Assembly (NCBI RefSeq): GCF_016864015.1
Contig: NZ_CP045067.1
Span: forward strand, 1,337,001 to 1,401,000
Length of the DNA: 64,000 nucleotides
Origin: Lacinutrix sp. WUR7
GTDB lineage: Bacteria > Bacteroidota > Bacteroidia > Flavobacteriales > Flavobacteriaceae
Direction: 5' to 3'
The number at the start of each line of letters is the position of its first letter. The first letter of the stretch is position 1. The translations under genes were made by a program, and so were the position numbers. The notes beneath the pieces were generated by a model. The model did no database searches. It worked only from the letters and a program-made list of their open reading frames with translations, and was not told where the DNA came from. Below are positions 16,654-25,694 of this stretch, in pieces.

Positions 16654-17307
16654 ATGTTAGATAAAACAGGAATAGCAAAACGAATTGCAAAAGAAGTACA
16701 AGATGGTTACTACGTAAACCTTGGTATTGGTATACCTACATTAGTAGCAAACTATGTTAGAGACGATATAGAAGTAGAATTTCAAAGTGAAAATGGCGTT
16801 TTAGGAATGGGACCATTTCCTTTTGAAGGAGAAGAAGATGCAGATATAATTAACGCAGGAAAACAAACCATTACCACGCTTCCTGGAGCTAGTTTTTTCG
16901 ACTCTGCAATGAGTTTTGCAATGATTCGAGGTAAACATGTAGATCTTACCATTCTCGGTGCCATGGAGGTTTCGGAAAATGGAGATATTGCCAATTGGAA
17001 AATTCCTGGTAAAATGGTTAAAGGAATGGGAGGCGCAATGGATTTAGTTGCTAGTGCAGAAAACATAATCGTTGCCATGATGCATACCAATAGAGCTGGA
17101 GAATCAAAACTTCTTAAAAATTGTAGCTTGCCTTTAACCGGAGTTGGTTGTGTAAAAAAGATTGTAACTAACTTGGCTGTTTTAGAAGTAACAGCAAACG
17201 GATTTAAATTACTAGAACGCGCTCCAGGAGTTTCTGTTGAAGACATTCAAAATGCTACTGAAGGTACTTTAATTGTGGAAGGCGAAGTGCCGGAAATGAG
17301 TCTGTAA
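16654..17307 (+). CDS. 3-oxoacid CoA-transferase subunit B
   Basis: 217 residues. GIGIPTLVANYV (~25-36) and QSENGVLGMGPFP (~44-57) contain the catalytic Glu46 that forms the glutamyl-CoA thioester in this family. MVKGMGGAMDLV and RAPGVSVEDIQNATEGTLIVEG near the end are also typical. It pairs with the subunit A gene just upstream. The acid specificity cannot be decided from sequence; no beta-oxidation genes are adjacent apart from a crotonase 24 kb away. Confidence 0.93.
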   Translation: MLDKTGIAKRIAKEVQDGYYVNLGIGIPTLVANYVRDDIEVEFQSENGVLGMGPFPFEGEEDADIINAGKQTITTLPGASFFDSAMSFAMIRGKHVDLTILGAMEVSENGDIANWKIPGKMVKGMGGAMDLVASAENIIVAMMHTNRAGESKLLKNCSLPLTGVGCVKKIVTNLAVLEVTANGFKLLERAPGVSVEDIQNATEGTLIVEGEVPEMSL

Positions 17308-17404
17308 AAACATGCTATTATTCTAAATTGCTAATGGCGAATTCAATTTTTCCGATTTAGGGTAATAGAATATGTAAAATTAAAATGAGTCTTTAATATT
17401 CGGA

Positions 17405-18049
17405 ATGAAAATAAAATCCCTTAACGGAGAGTTTTTCAACTATCAATATAAAGAAGATCGGGATTATGAAACGATTACCGATCGTTTTGTTCGGAATACC
17501 ACCATAGCTCTTGATTTTTTAATAAAGAACAATACCCTTACCATCTCTTTTGAAGACGAAGAAGAGATGAAAAGGGTGGATATTATAGATGTTTTAATAG
17601 AAGACACGGTAAATAATATTACAATCGTACCAGGAAAAAAGAATGCATACTACTTTAAGCATAATGCTATTATGTTTTATGATACGCATGGTGTTGTGTT
17701 CCGAAAGAACCATAAAAGAAAGTGGTTTAAACGCAACAAAGGCTATAACTCTCCCTTAGCTTTACTTAGCCATGAACTGATACATTGTTATAATGAATTG
17801 TATGAAACCGAAGCGTATCATGCAAGAAAGCACGATCATACCTCCAGAGGACAAAAAGTAGATCAAGATGGTCGTGATTTGTCCTTTCCCAATGCGGAAG
17901 AAGTCTTTGTAATTAAAATGACCAATCAAGTAGCAAAAAGATTAGGGGAAGATAAACGCTCTAATTATGGTCGGAATTATTATCCGGTAGCACATGTTTT
18001 AGGTGTTAAAAAGATAAGGAAAGGACTACGAAAGCTCTTCAAACGTTAA
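17405..18049 (+). CDS. M91-like zinc metallopeptidase (NleD/effector-like)
   Basis: 214 residues. HELIH (H123, E124, H127) in ALLSHELIHCYNELYETEAYHARKHDHT is a gluzincin-type zinc motif. A downstream Glu pair (FPNAEEVFVIKMTNQ, E165-E166) may supply the third ligand. The layout resembles peptidase family M91, whose best-known member is the type III effector NleD that cuts host kinases; free-living bacteria have many relatives of unknown role. No signal peptide or membrane segment is seen, and the C terminus is very basic (VKKIRKGLRKLFKR). It stands alone between the CoA transferase and an ABC protein. The family match is by motif only. Confidence 0.6.
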   Translation: MKIKSLNGEFFNYQYKEDRDYETITDRFVRNTTIALDFLIKNNTLTISFEDEEEMKRVDIIDVLIEDTVNNITIVPGKKNAYYFKHNAIMFYDTHGVVFRKNHKRKWFKRNKGYNSPLALLSHELIHCYNELYETEAYHARKHDHTSRGQKVDQDGRDLSFPNAEEVFVIKMTNQVAKRLGEDKRSNYGRNYYPVAHVLGVKKIRKGLRKLFKR

Positions 18050-18281
18050 AATTTAGCGTATTTCATCGATTTATTATGCTTTTTAACTGATTATTATAAA
18101 ATAAGTTACATCTTTGGAGTCCCCAAATGTACCAAATATAATAACCCGAGTCTACCATAGACTTAACCTTAAATTATGAATTATGAATACGGATTTATTT
18201 TTTTTAAAACTTTTTAAAAAAGTAAAAAACACATTCAAATTTATAGGAAGCTTATTGTATTTAACAAAAAAAGTATTCATG

Positions 18282-19973
18282 CTATAACCCTTTAGGTATA
18301 GCATGAATTAACTTTTTTGTGTATTCTTTTTTCGGATTATTATAAATAACATCCGCATCTGCTAACTCTTCAATTTTACCAGCATTCATTACCAGTAATT
18401 GATCTGCCATATATTTTACAACAGCCAAATCGTGCGAGATAAATATATAGGTAAAGCCAAAATCTGCTTTTAATTCATTCAATAAATTTAGTACTTGCGC
18501 TTGTACAGAGATATCTAAAGCCGAAACAGATTCGTCACAAATAATTAGTTTTGGTTGTAATGCAATGGTTCTAGCAATTCCAACACGCTGTCTTTGTCCG
18601 CCAGAAAATGCATGTGGATACCTGTTAAATGCATCCGCATTTAAACCAACTCTATGTAAAATTTCTAATGCTTTTTCCTTTCTTTCGGTATATGTATTAT
18701 AAAGGTTATGCACTTTCATTGGTTCTAAAATAGCATTTCCAATAGTAAGTCTTGGGTTTAAAGAAGCGTAAGGATCCTGAAAAATAATTTGAATATCTTT
18801 TCTTAGTACTCGCATTTCCTGAGTAGATATTTTAGTAATATCCACTCCTTTATATAGAATACTTCCAGCGGTAGCTTTGTCTAATTGTAAAATAGCTTTT
18901 CCAAGAGTAGATTTTCCGCAGCCAGATTCGCCAACCAATCCTAAAGTTTCTCCTTCATATAATTTAAAACTCACATCGTTTACAGCCTTAAAACCTTCCG
19001 TTTTATTAAACCAACCCGAAGTCGTAAAATATTCCTTTTCCAGATTTATTACTTCTAATAAAGGAGGTTTGCTGTAAATAGCTTCGTGATGTTTTTGTCT
19101 TTCTTCTGCAGTTATTACTTCTGTAGAAGTTGTTCCTTGTAAATAATCTTGAATGGTAGGTAGTATTTTTAACCTTGTATTTAAAGAGGGTCTAGAGCTT
19201 ATAAGTGCTTTAGTATAATTATTTTCTGGGTTTTTAAATATTTGTTCTATGCTGCCTTGTTCAACAATGTTTCCTTGATACATGACTAAAACGCGATGTG
19301 CAATTTCAGATATTAAAGAAAGATCATGCGTGATAAAAAGAATGCTCATTTTGTTTTTTGCTTGTAATTCTTTTAAAAGCAGAATGATATCTTTTTGTAC
19401 CGTTACATCTAAAGCCGTTGTGGGTTCATCGGCAATTAAAATTTCCGGTTCGCAGGCGATAGCCATTGCAATCATAACTCGTTGCATTTGTCCGCCAGAT
19501 ATTTCATGCGGATATTTATGGTAGGTAGTTTCAGGAATAGGAAGCTTCACTTGTTCAAATAAAGTAATTACTTGTGCTTTTGCTTCGGTTTTAGTTAAGT
19601 TGGTGTGTTGTAAAACAATTTCTAAAACCTGTTTTCCGCAAGTCATCGAAGGATTTAAAGAACTCATTGGTTCTTGAAAAATTATAGATATTTTTTTTCC
19701 TCTTATTTTCTGAAATCCTTTTTCGTCTAATTTTGTTAGGTCTTCGTTTTTATATAAAATGCTTCCGTTCGTGATTTTGGAGATGTTTTTTGGTAATAAC
19801 CCTAATATAGCCAAGGTAGAAACCGATTTTCCTGAACCAGATTCCCCAACAATACCTAATATTTCATTTTCATTTAAATGATAAGAAATGTTGTGAATAA
19901 TTTCTTTTTCTTCCTTTTTATTAAAGAAGGAAATAGATAGATTTTCAACAGCAAGTATTTTGTTTTTTAACAT
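18282..19973 (-). CDS. Double-ATPase ABC transporter protein (dipeptide/oligopeptide type)
   Basis: 563 residues from the ATG at 19973; an upstream in-frame ATG at 19988 would add five residues. Two complete nucleotide-binding domains are fused. The first has GESGSGKS, ISGGQMQRV and LIADEPTTALD; the second (from about 310) has GESGCGKS, FSGGQRQRVG and LIICDESVSALD. This is the DppD-DppF/YejF-like arrangement that powers import of peptides or nickel. Conserved Opp/Dpp features after each domain (VEQGSIEQIFKNPENNYTKAL, ELADADVIYNNPKKEYTKKL) are present. No permease or binding protein is adjacent, so partners must be elsewhere. Confidence 0.92.
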   Translation of the reverse strand: MLKNKILAVENLSISFFNKKEEKEIIHNISYHLNENEILGIVGESGSGKSVSTLAILGLLPKNISKITNGSILYKNEDLTKLDEKGFQKIRGKKISIIFQEPMSSLNPSMTCGKQVLEIVLQHTNLTKTEAKAQVITLFEQVKLPIPETTYHKYPHEISGGQMQRVMIAMAIACEPEILIADEPTTALDVTVQKDIILLLKELQAKNKMSILFITHDLSLISEIAHRVLVMYQGNIVEQGSIEQIFKNPENNYTKALISSRPSLNTRLKILPTIQDYLQGTTSTEVITAEERQKHHEAIYSKPPLLEVINLEKEYFTTSGWFNKTEGFKAVNDVSFKLYEGETLGLVGESGCGKSTLGKAILQLDKATAGSILYKGVDITKISTQEMRVLRKDIQIIFQDPYASLNPRLTIGNAILEPMKVHNLYNTYTERKEKALEILHRVGLNADAFNRYPHAFSGGQRQRVGIARTIALQPKLIICDESVSALDISVQAQVLNLLNELKADFGFTYIFISHDLAVVKYMADQLLVMNAGKIEELADADVIYNNPKKEYTKKLIHAIPKGL

Positions 19974-20003
19974 GGTTAAAAATAGCATTTTTAGTCATAA
20001 AAA

Positions 20004-20020
20004 TTACGGGAAAACCGTAA
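20004..20020. promoter_or_regulatory. TTACGGGAAAACCGTAA motif upstream of the M43 protease
   Basis: Third exact forward copy of the 17-base motif. It lies 120 bases before the protease start and 31 bases before the ABC gene start, so it could serve either divergent promoter. Confidence 0.5.
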
Positions 20021-20139
20021 AATATAAGGGTTTTTTTACAGAAAAAATGTATTTCATCGAAAAAGCATCAATTAATTATTTATTTGAATCAAAAATATTA
20101 CTTTCAGCAAAATATTAACCAAAAAATTACAATATTCGT

Positions 20140-23016
20140 ATGAAAAAGAACTTTACATTATCAATTATGTGTTTTTTAATGGTAGCTTCCATTTTCGCTC
20201 AAGATCGAAGATGTGCTACCATGGAAAACCTGGAATACAGAAAGCAATTAGATCCACAATTGGAGCAACGAATGACTGAGATAGAGAATTTCACTCAGGC
20301 AAAAATTCAAGCATTAGAAAATAATCCCAATGCATATAGAGTAGATGGTAGTATTATTACGATTCCAGTAGTAGTACATGTGTTATATACGAATAGTACA
20401 GAAAACATTAGCGTTGCACAAATACAATCGCAATTAGATGTTTTAAATGAAGATTTTAGACGTACTAACCCGGACGCGGATAATACGTGGTCTCAAGCCG
20501 CAGATACACAGATAGAATTCTGTTTATCTACTGTAGATCCTAATGGAAATGCTACAACTGGTATTACTAGAAAATCTACAACAAGATCTGATTGGGGAGC
20601 AAATGACGAAGCGAAGCGTTCTTCTTCAGGAGGAATAGATCCTTGGAACACTGCCGAATACCTTAATATGTGGATTGTACCAAAAATGACTACGACTTCT
20701 GGAGGGCAAACGATTAATCTTTTAGGTTATGCGCAATTCCCTGGAGGTTCTGCGGCAACAGATGGATTAGTAATGATTTACAATGCTTTTGGTCGCACAG
20801 GAGCAGTAAGTTCTCCGTATGATGGAGGAAGAACAACTACACATGAAATAGGACACTACTTTAATTTACGTCACATTTGGGGAGACTCTAATTGTGGTAA
20901 CGATTTTGTAAGTGATACACCAACACATCAAACTTCTAACTATGGTTGTCCAACTGGGCAAACTTCTTGTTCTTCTACAGATATGGTGGAGAATTATATG
21001 GATTATACCAATGACTCTTGTATGAACTTATTCACACAAGGACAAAAAACAAGAATGCGCGCTGTGTTAGAGGCAGGAGGAGCAAGACGTACTTTAGCAT
21101 TATCTGATAAATGTGGAGCAACAGGAACTACACCAACATGTACAGATGGTATTCAAAATGGAGATGAAACTGGAATAGATTGTGGAGGTTCTTCTTGTGC
21201 ACCATGTCAAACTGGAACACAATATTGCGATTCGCAAGGTAACAATGCTAATGATGAGTATATTTCTAGAGTGCAAGTAGGTACTATTAACAATACTTCT
21301 GGAGCACAATTATATTCGGATTTCACAAGTGTTTCTACAGATCTAGATACAGGTTCTAGTTATACATTAACAGTAACGCCAACATGGACAGGTTCTTCAT
21401 ATAGTGAAGGATATGCTGCTTGGATAGATTATAATGATGATGGTGATTTTACAGATGCTGGAGAGCAAATATTTTCTTTAGCTGCATCATCGGTAACACC
21501 AGCAAGCGGTTCATTTACAGTGCCAACAGGAACAGCAAGTGGAGATAAAAGATTACGTGTTTCTATGAAATATAATGGAGTACCAACATCTTGTGAAGCT
21601 TTTTCTTATGGAGAAGTAGAAGATTATACCGTAAATATTACTACTGGAGTTGCAGATACTGTGAAACCAGTGATTACCTTAACAGGAAGTGCAACGATTA
21701 ACTTAACGGTTGGTGATACGTACAGTGAGTTAGGTGCTACTGCAACAGATAATATAGATGGAAACTTAACTTCTAGTATAGTAATAACAGGAACTGTAAA
21801 TACAAATACTGCAGGTACCTATACCAGAAACTATAATGTTAGTGATGCAGCAGGTAATCCAGCAGACCAAGTATCTAGATCTATAGTGGTAAGTCCAGCA
21901 AGTACAACTGGATGTTCTGGAGCTATTTCTTCATTCCCTTATAACGAAGGTTTTGAATCTAGTTTTGGAGCTTGGACCCAAGGAACTGGAGATGATTTTA
22001 ACTGGACAAGACAATCTGGTGCTACACCTTCAAGTAACACTGGGCCATCTAGTGCATCAGAAGGTTCTCAATATATTTTTATGGAGTCTTCTTCTCCTAA
22101 CTACTCTACAAAGAGAGCTATTCTAAATTCTCCTTGTTTTGATTTAAATGGAGAATCTCAAGCTACTTTTACCTTTGCATACCATATGTATGGTACTACA
22201 GCAATGGGAAGCTTAGCTGTAGAAGCAAGTAGTAATAACGGAAGTTCTTGGGCAAGTGTTTGGAGTGTATCAGGAAATCAAGGAAATGCTTGGGAAACAG
22301 CATCTGTAGATTTATCTGCGTATGCAGGAGGAACTGTGCAACTACGTTTTAATGGTGTTACAGGAACCACATGGCAAGGAGATATGGCAGTAGATGCTGT
22401 AAGCTTATCTACATCAGGTGGGTCAACAGGTACTACTACAGATGTTTCATTATCTATTACTTTCGATAATTATCCAGAAGAAACATCTTGGACAATCACA
22501 GATGGTTCTAATAGTGTGGTAGCATCCGGAGGAACGTACGGAAATCAAGCAGATGGTTCTACATTAAACCTTAATGAAACACTACCTGCAGGATGTTATT
22601 CCTTTACAATTAGTGATGTTTATGGTGACGGTATTTGCTGTTCTTATGGAAATGGATCCTATTCTCTAACAGATGGAGGAAACGTATTAGTAAGCGGAAG
22701 TTCTTTTACTAGCTCAGAAACAACAACCTTTTGTGTTGGTGGAGCATCAAGCGCTACGTACAGTTATGCTGCAAGTACCGTAGAGACTTTAGATAATCAG
22801 TTTAAACTGTATCCTAATCCAGTGAAGCAAACGCTTAATGTAAGTCTAATCGGTTTAGAAGCGCAACGTTTCGAGATTAAAAACTTGTTAGGACAAACCG
22901 TACTTCAAGGTAGATATACCAATAGCATTAATGTTTCTAAATTACAAGACGGTATGTATGTTTTACAATTGCATATTGGAGAGAAAACAAAAGTTAAAAA
23001 GTTTATAAAACATTAA
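20140..23016 (+). CDS. Secreted M43 (pappalysin-type) metalloprotease, multidomain, type IX sorted
   Basis: 958 residues. The signal peptide MKKNFTLSIMCFLMVASIFAQ is followed by an M43 catalytic domain (~70-325) with HEIGHYFNLRH (H235, E236, H239, H245). A downstream Met-turn candidate is ENYMDYTNDSCMNLFTQGQ. Next come a GEVED domain (~390-505), an Ig-like DUF5011-type domain (TDNIDGNLTSSIVITG, ~510-590), a MAM-like domain (~600-750), another beta domain (~775-870) and a type IX sorting domain (FKLYPNPVKQTLNV...). It probably degrades extracellular protein at or beyond the cell surface. It sits alone, with its own terminator. Confidence 0.93.
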   Translation: MKKNFTLSIMCFLMVASIFAQDRRCATMENLEYRKQLDPQLEQRMTEIENFTQAKIQALENNPNAYRVDGSIITIPVVVHVLYTNSTENISVAQIQSQLDVLNEDFRRTNPDADNTWSQAADTQIEFCLSTVDPNGNATTGITRKSTTRSDWGANDEAKRSSSGGIDPWNTAEYLNMWIVPKMTTTSGGQTINLLGYAQFPGGSAATDGLVMIYNAFGRTGAVSSPYDGGRTTTHEIGHYFNLRHIWGDSNCGNDFVSDTPTHQTSNYGCPTGQTSCSSTDMVENYMDYTNDSCMNLFTQGQKTRMRAVLEAGGARRTLALSDKCGATGTTPTCTDGIQNGDETGIDCGGSSCAPCQTGTQYCDSQGNNANDEYISRVQVGTINNTSGAQLYSDFTSVSTDLDTGSSYTLTVTPTWTGSSYSEGYAAWIDYNDDGDFTDAGEQIFSLAASSVTPASGSFTVPTGTASGDKRLRVSMKYNGVPTSCEAFSYGEVEDYTVNITTGVADTVKPVITLTGSATINLTVGDTYSELGATATDNIDGNLTSSIVITGTVNTNTAGTYTRNYNVSDAAGNPADQVSRSIVVSPASTTGCSGAISSFPYNEGFESSFGAWTQGTGDDFNWTRQSGATPSSNTGPSSASEGSQYIFMESSSPNYSTKRAILNSPCFDLNGESQATFTFAYHMYGTTAMGSLAVEASSNNGSSWASVWSVSGNQGNAWETASVDLSAYAGGTVQLRFNGVTGTTWQGDMAVDAVSLSTSGGSTGTTTDVSLSITFDNYPEETSWTITDGSNSVVASGGTYGNQADGSTLNLNETLPAGCYSFTISDVYGDGICCSYGNGSYSLTDGGNVLVSGSSFTSSETTTFCVGGASSATYSYAASTVETLDNQFKLYPNPVKQTLNVSLIGLEAQRFEIKNLLGQTVLQGRYTNSINVSKLQDGMYVLQLHIGEKTKVKKFIKH

Positions 23017-23044
23017 TAATTAATCCTCAGAATTAGTTTATTTT

Positions 23045-23077
23045 AAAGTCCAGAGTGAAAGCTCTGGGCTTTTTTTA
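23045..23077 (+). terminator. Terminator of the M43 protease gene
   Basis: AAAGTCCAGAG pairs with CTCTGGGCTTT (one G-U) around TGAAAG, followed by T-run. It begins 29 bases after the stop codon. Confidence 0.85.
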
Positions 23078-23206
23078 TTATTCCTTTTTTTAGAAAAAGT
23101 TGTTTTTATTTTTGGTCAAATTTTTTTGAAGAAAAAAACCAGGCTCTCGGCAGTCGCTCTCTGTGAGGAGCTCCAACAAAGCCTCCATCCTTTTTGCGAT
23201 ACTAAA

Positions 23207-23920
23207 CTAAATATGAATAATCTCGTTATCATGAAGTAAATCATCTCCACGAAGTCTTAAGAAGATTTGTGCCACTGCAATCGTATCCTTTTCACAGTAA
23301 ACAACAATTCTATCTATTTCTTTTTCCTGGTAATATACTCGGTACACCTCACTACCATCAATATCATCTTTGGGAGAAGGGATTCCTAAAACATTGGTTA
23401 ATAATTTTAAAGAAGTATAGGTTTTATAGTCGCCAAATTTCCACAGTTCTAGCGTATCTAGATGCGGTACTTCCCAAGGTTTTTTACCAAATAGATTTAG
23501 TTTGTATGGTAATTCAATATGATGAATAATCATACGTCTAGCAATGTACGGAAAGTCAAATTCCTTCCCGTTATGCGCACAAAGCAAATGTTTGGCTTGG
23601 CTAAAATGCGAAAGTATTAAGTTTTTAAAGTCTTTTAAAAGTTTAGGTTCTTCGCCATAAAAGGAAGTAACTCTAAAAGTTCTTACATCATTTGTTATAG
23701 AAAAATAGCCAACAGAAATACATACAATTTTACCAAACTCCGCCCAAATTCCTGCACGATCATAAAATTCTTCGGCCGTAAATTCTTCTTTTCTTTGGTA
23801 ACGTGATTTGGCATCCCAAAGTTCTTGTTTCGTTTTGTCTAGCTCTGAAAATTTTTCCGTTTCCGGAACCGTTTCAATATCTAAAAACAATATGTCTTCC
23901 AAGTTTAGTTTACTAATCAT
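23207..23920 (-). CDS. 3'-5' exonuclease, DnaQ-like (PolB exo2 family)
   Basis: 237 residues. FLDIETVPE (~13-21) is the Exo I motif with the metal-binding Asp and Glu. LLCAHNGKEFDFPYIARRM (~110-128) is the Exo II motif, and YCEKDTIAVAQIFLRL supplies the final Asp. These match the predicted 3'-5' exonuclease family related to the proofreading domain of B-type polymerases, with no polymerase domain attached. A DNA repair or RNA trimming role is likely. A CGCTTTCGCGG hairpin lies 6 bases before its start codon. Confidence 0.88.
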   Translation of the reverse strand: MISKLNLEDILFLDIETVPETEKFSELDKTKQELWDAKSRYQRKEEFTAEEFYDRAGIWAEFGKIVCISVGYFSITNDVRTFRVTSFYGEEPKLLKDFKNLILSHFSQAKHLLCAHNGKEFDFPYIARRMIIHHIELPYKLNLFGKKPWEVPHLDTLELWKFGDYKTYTSLKLLTNVLGIPSPKDDIDGSEVYRVYYQEKEIDRIVVYCEKDTIAVAQIFLRLRGDDLLHDNEIIHI

Positions 23921-23926
23921 GTTTTC

Positions 23927-23943
23927 TTTCCGCGAAAGCGGTA
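23927..23943 (-). repeat. CGCTTTCGCGGAA element before the exonuclease start
   Basis: On the minus strand TACCGCTTTCGCGGAAA: CCGC/GCGG arms, 6 bases before the ATG. Copies of the same core precede the starts of hemE, hemH and the gene at 59081. Confidence 0.6.
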
Positions 23944-23949
23944 TTTTTT

Positions 23950-25101
23950 TTAATTATTCAACATCTTATAGGCTTCTTCAATATACAGCGAGATATCATT
24001 TGTATACGCTCCAATTCCTGCATCCGGAGATTTTCGGTGTCCTAAACGGACAATAATAACATTGTCTTCTGGTTGCACAATTACATATTGTCCAAGGTGC
24101 CCACGCATCATGAAAAAGTCTTTTCCGTTTTGGTTTTTAAGCCACCATCCATAACCATATTCTGGACTAGCAGGAAAACGAGGTTTTAAAGATTTTGCTA
24201 CAAAAGTAGAATCTAGTATCTGTTTTCCATTCCATTTTCCATGGTCTTTGTATAGTTTTCCAAAACGCGCAAAGTCTTTCGCATTACTTGCAATACAGCA
24301 ATATGCTTTTACCAAATCATGATCTTCACTGTCTACTTGCCAAAGCGTAGCGTTTTCACTTCCTAAAGGTTTCCAGAAACTTTCGGTTAAGTACGTATAT
24401 AATTTTTTTCCAGTAGCCTTTTCTATTACCATGGCAAGCATTTGCGTGTCGCCACTTGCGTATTTAAAAGCCTTTCCAGGAGCTGTAACTACTTTTAAAC
24501 CATTCATAACTTTCGCTAAGTCGTCATCAAAATACGCACGTGTGGTAATCGATAATGGCGAATAGTACGCTTCGTCCCAATTGGTTCCAGATGCCATACT
24601 ACTTAAATCGCCAACCGTCATTTTTGCTGCTTCACCATCGCAAAATTCAGGTAGGAAATCGCAAACAGGTTGGTCTAAACTTTTAATATAACCGTCTTTA
24701 ATTGCTTTTCCCATTAAGCCAGAAACATAGCTTTTTGCCATAGAAAAGGAATTGGATTTAGAGTCTTTATTGTAACCATCATAATAGTTTTCAAACCAAA
24801 CGCTATCGTTTTTAATAATTACGTATGCGATAGTTCCCCAGTCTTTATTCGCTTTTTGTAAAGATTCTGTTTCTGTTACCGTATTATAGTTTTTATGGTT
24901 TGGCCAAGGTTGAGGTGTGCCGTTTTCTATAACTTGGTTATCAAATCTTTTATAATCATCTAAAAAAGCTGTGGTATAACCGCGCATATAAATAGTACGA
25001 ACCGCCTTTATTAGATAATCGGTATCTGTGATGTATAGAACAGCAACAGTTAAACCTATTACGATAACTAAGAATTTAAATATTTTTTTTAAAAATTTCA
25101 T
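23950..25101 (-). CDS. Serine hydrolase of the beta-lactamase / PBP4* family
   Basis: 383 residues. One N-terminal membrane segment (KIFKFLVIVIGLTVAVLYI) anchors it in the inner membrane facing the periplasm, or acts as a signal peptide. The nucleophile motif is S120-M-A-K123, followed by YASGD (YxS) and a C-terminal HLGQY in place of KTG. These are the class C-like active-site boxes found in esterases and peptidases as well as penicillin-recognising enzymes, so antibiotic resistance should not be assumed. It faces the exonuclease gene in the same direction, 29 bases apart. Confidence 0.85.
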   Translation of the reverse strand: MKFLKKIFKFLVIVIGLTVAVLYITDTDYLIKAVRTIYMRGYTTAFLDDYKRFDNQVIENGTPQPWPNHKNYNTVTETESLQKANKDWGTIAYVIIKNDSVWFENYYDGYNKDSKSNSFSMAKSYVSGLMGKAIKDGYIKSLDQPVCDFLPEFCDGEAAKMTVGDLSSMASGTNWDEAYYSPLSITTRAYFDDDLAKVMNGLKVVTAPGKAFKYASGDTQMLAMVIEKATGKKLYTYLTESFWKPLGSENATLWQVDSEDHDLVKAYCCIASNAKDFARFGKLYKDHGKWNGKQILDSTFVAKSLKPRFPASPEYGYGWWLKNQNGKDFFMMRGHLGQYVIVQPEDNVIIVRLGHRKSPDAGIGAYTNDISLYIEEAYKMLNN

Positions 25102-25161
25102 AATGCTTTACAGTTTATAAATATAGAATATTTTCTCTAAAAAAAGAAATGTGAGTTATTA

Positions 25162-25692
25162 TTAAAAAAGGGTGTGTTGTTTATACGGACTTTCGTGTTC
25201 TAGTAGCCATTGTTTTCGTTGTAATCCTCCTGCATAACCTGTTAGACTTCCATCACTGCCAATTACACGATGGCATGGCACGATAATCCAAAGTGGATTT
25301 TTACCATTGACATTTGCAACTGCTCGGATGGCCTTTACGTCTCCAAGTTGTTGGGATAGCTTAAGGTATGAGGTGGTTTTACCATAAGGAATGTTGCGTA
25401 ATTCTTGCCAAACACGTTTTTGAAAATCGGTGCCTTCTGCGTTTATTTTAAAATGGAATTGTTTGCGTTCCCCTTTAAAATATTCTTGTAGCTGTATGAC
25501 ACAGTCCTCTAGTACTTGCGGAATGATATCGGTTACTTTTTCTTCAGATTCCAGCTTTCGCTGTAATGATAGCTTATCTGTTTCTTCTTCGAAGCGTTCT
25601 ATATGATTTAAAACGGTTACGGATGCAATACCATCAATATCACCCATTATTTTGGTGAAACCTAAAGGGGTTTTGATAATGCATTCTTCCAT
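25162..25692 (-). CDS. ogt: Methylated-DNA--protein-cysteine methyltransferase
   Basis: 176 residues. The suicide acceptor is C140 in LWIIVPCHRVIGSDGSLTGYAGGLQRKQWLLEHE, and the helix-turn-helix-like part is NIPYGKTTSYLKLSQQLG. It repairs O6-alkylguanine by transferring the alkyl group to its own cysteine. The length and the absence of an AraC-type regulatory half fit Ogt rather than Ada. It ends 2 bases after the start of nothing else on its strand but follows the CNNM gene by only 2 bases, so the two are co-transcribed. Confidence 0.95.
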   Translation of the reverse strand: MEECIIKTPLGFTKIMGDIDGIASVTVLNHIERFEEETDKLSLQRKLESEEKVTDIIPQVLEDCVIQLQEYFKGERKQFHFKINAEGTDFQKRVWQELRNIPYGKTTSYLKLSQQLGDVKAIRAVANVNGKNPLWIIVPCHRVIGSDGSLTGYAGGLQRKQWLLEHESPYKQHTLF

Positions 25693-25694
25693 GG

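Noticed and set aside
18183-18287. 34-codon frame MNTDLFFLKLFKKVKNTFKF...
   Set aside because: Cationic and hydrophobic, but very A/T-rich, overlaps the ABC gene end, and has no terminator or clear promoter; likely chance.
24000-25101. Beta-lactamase antibiotic resistance gene
   Set aside because: SxxK and YxS are present but the family is mostly esterases and peptidases, and the third box is HxG, so resistance is not supported.
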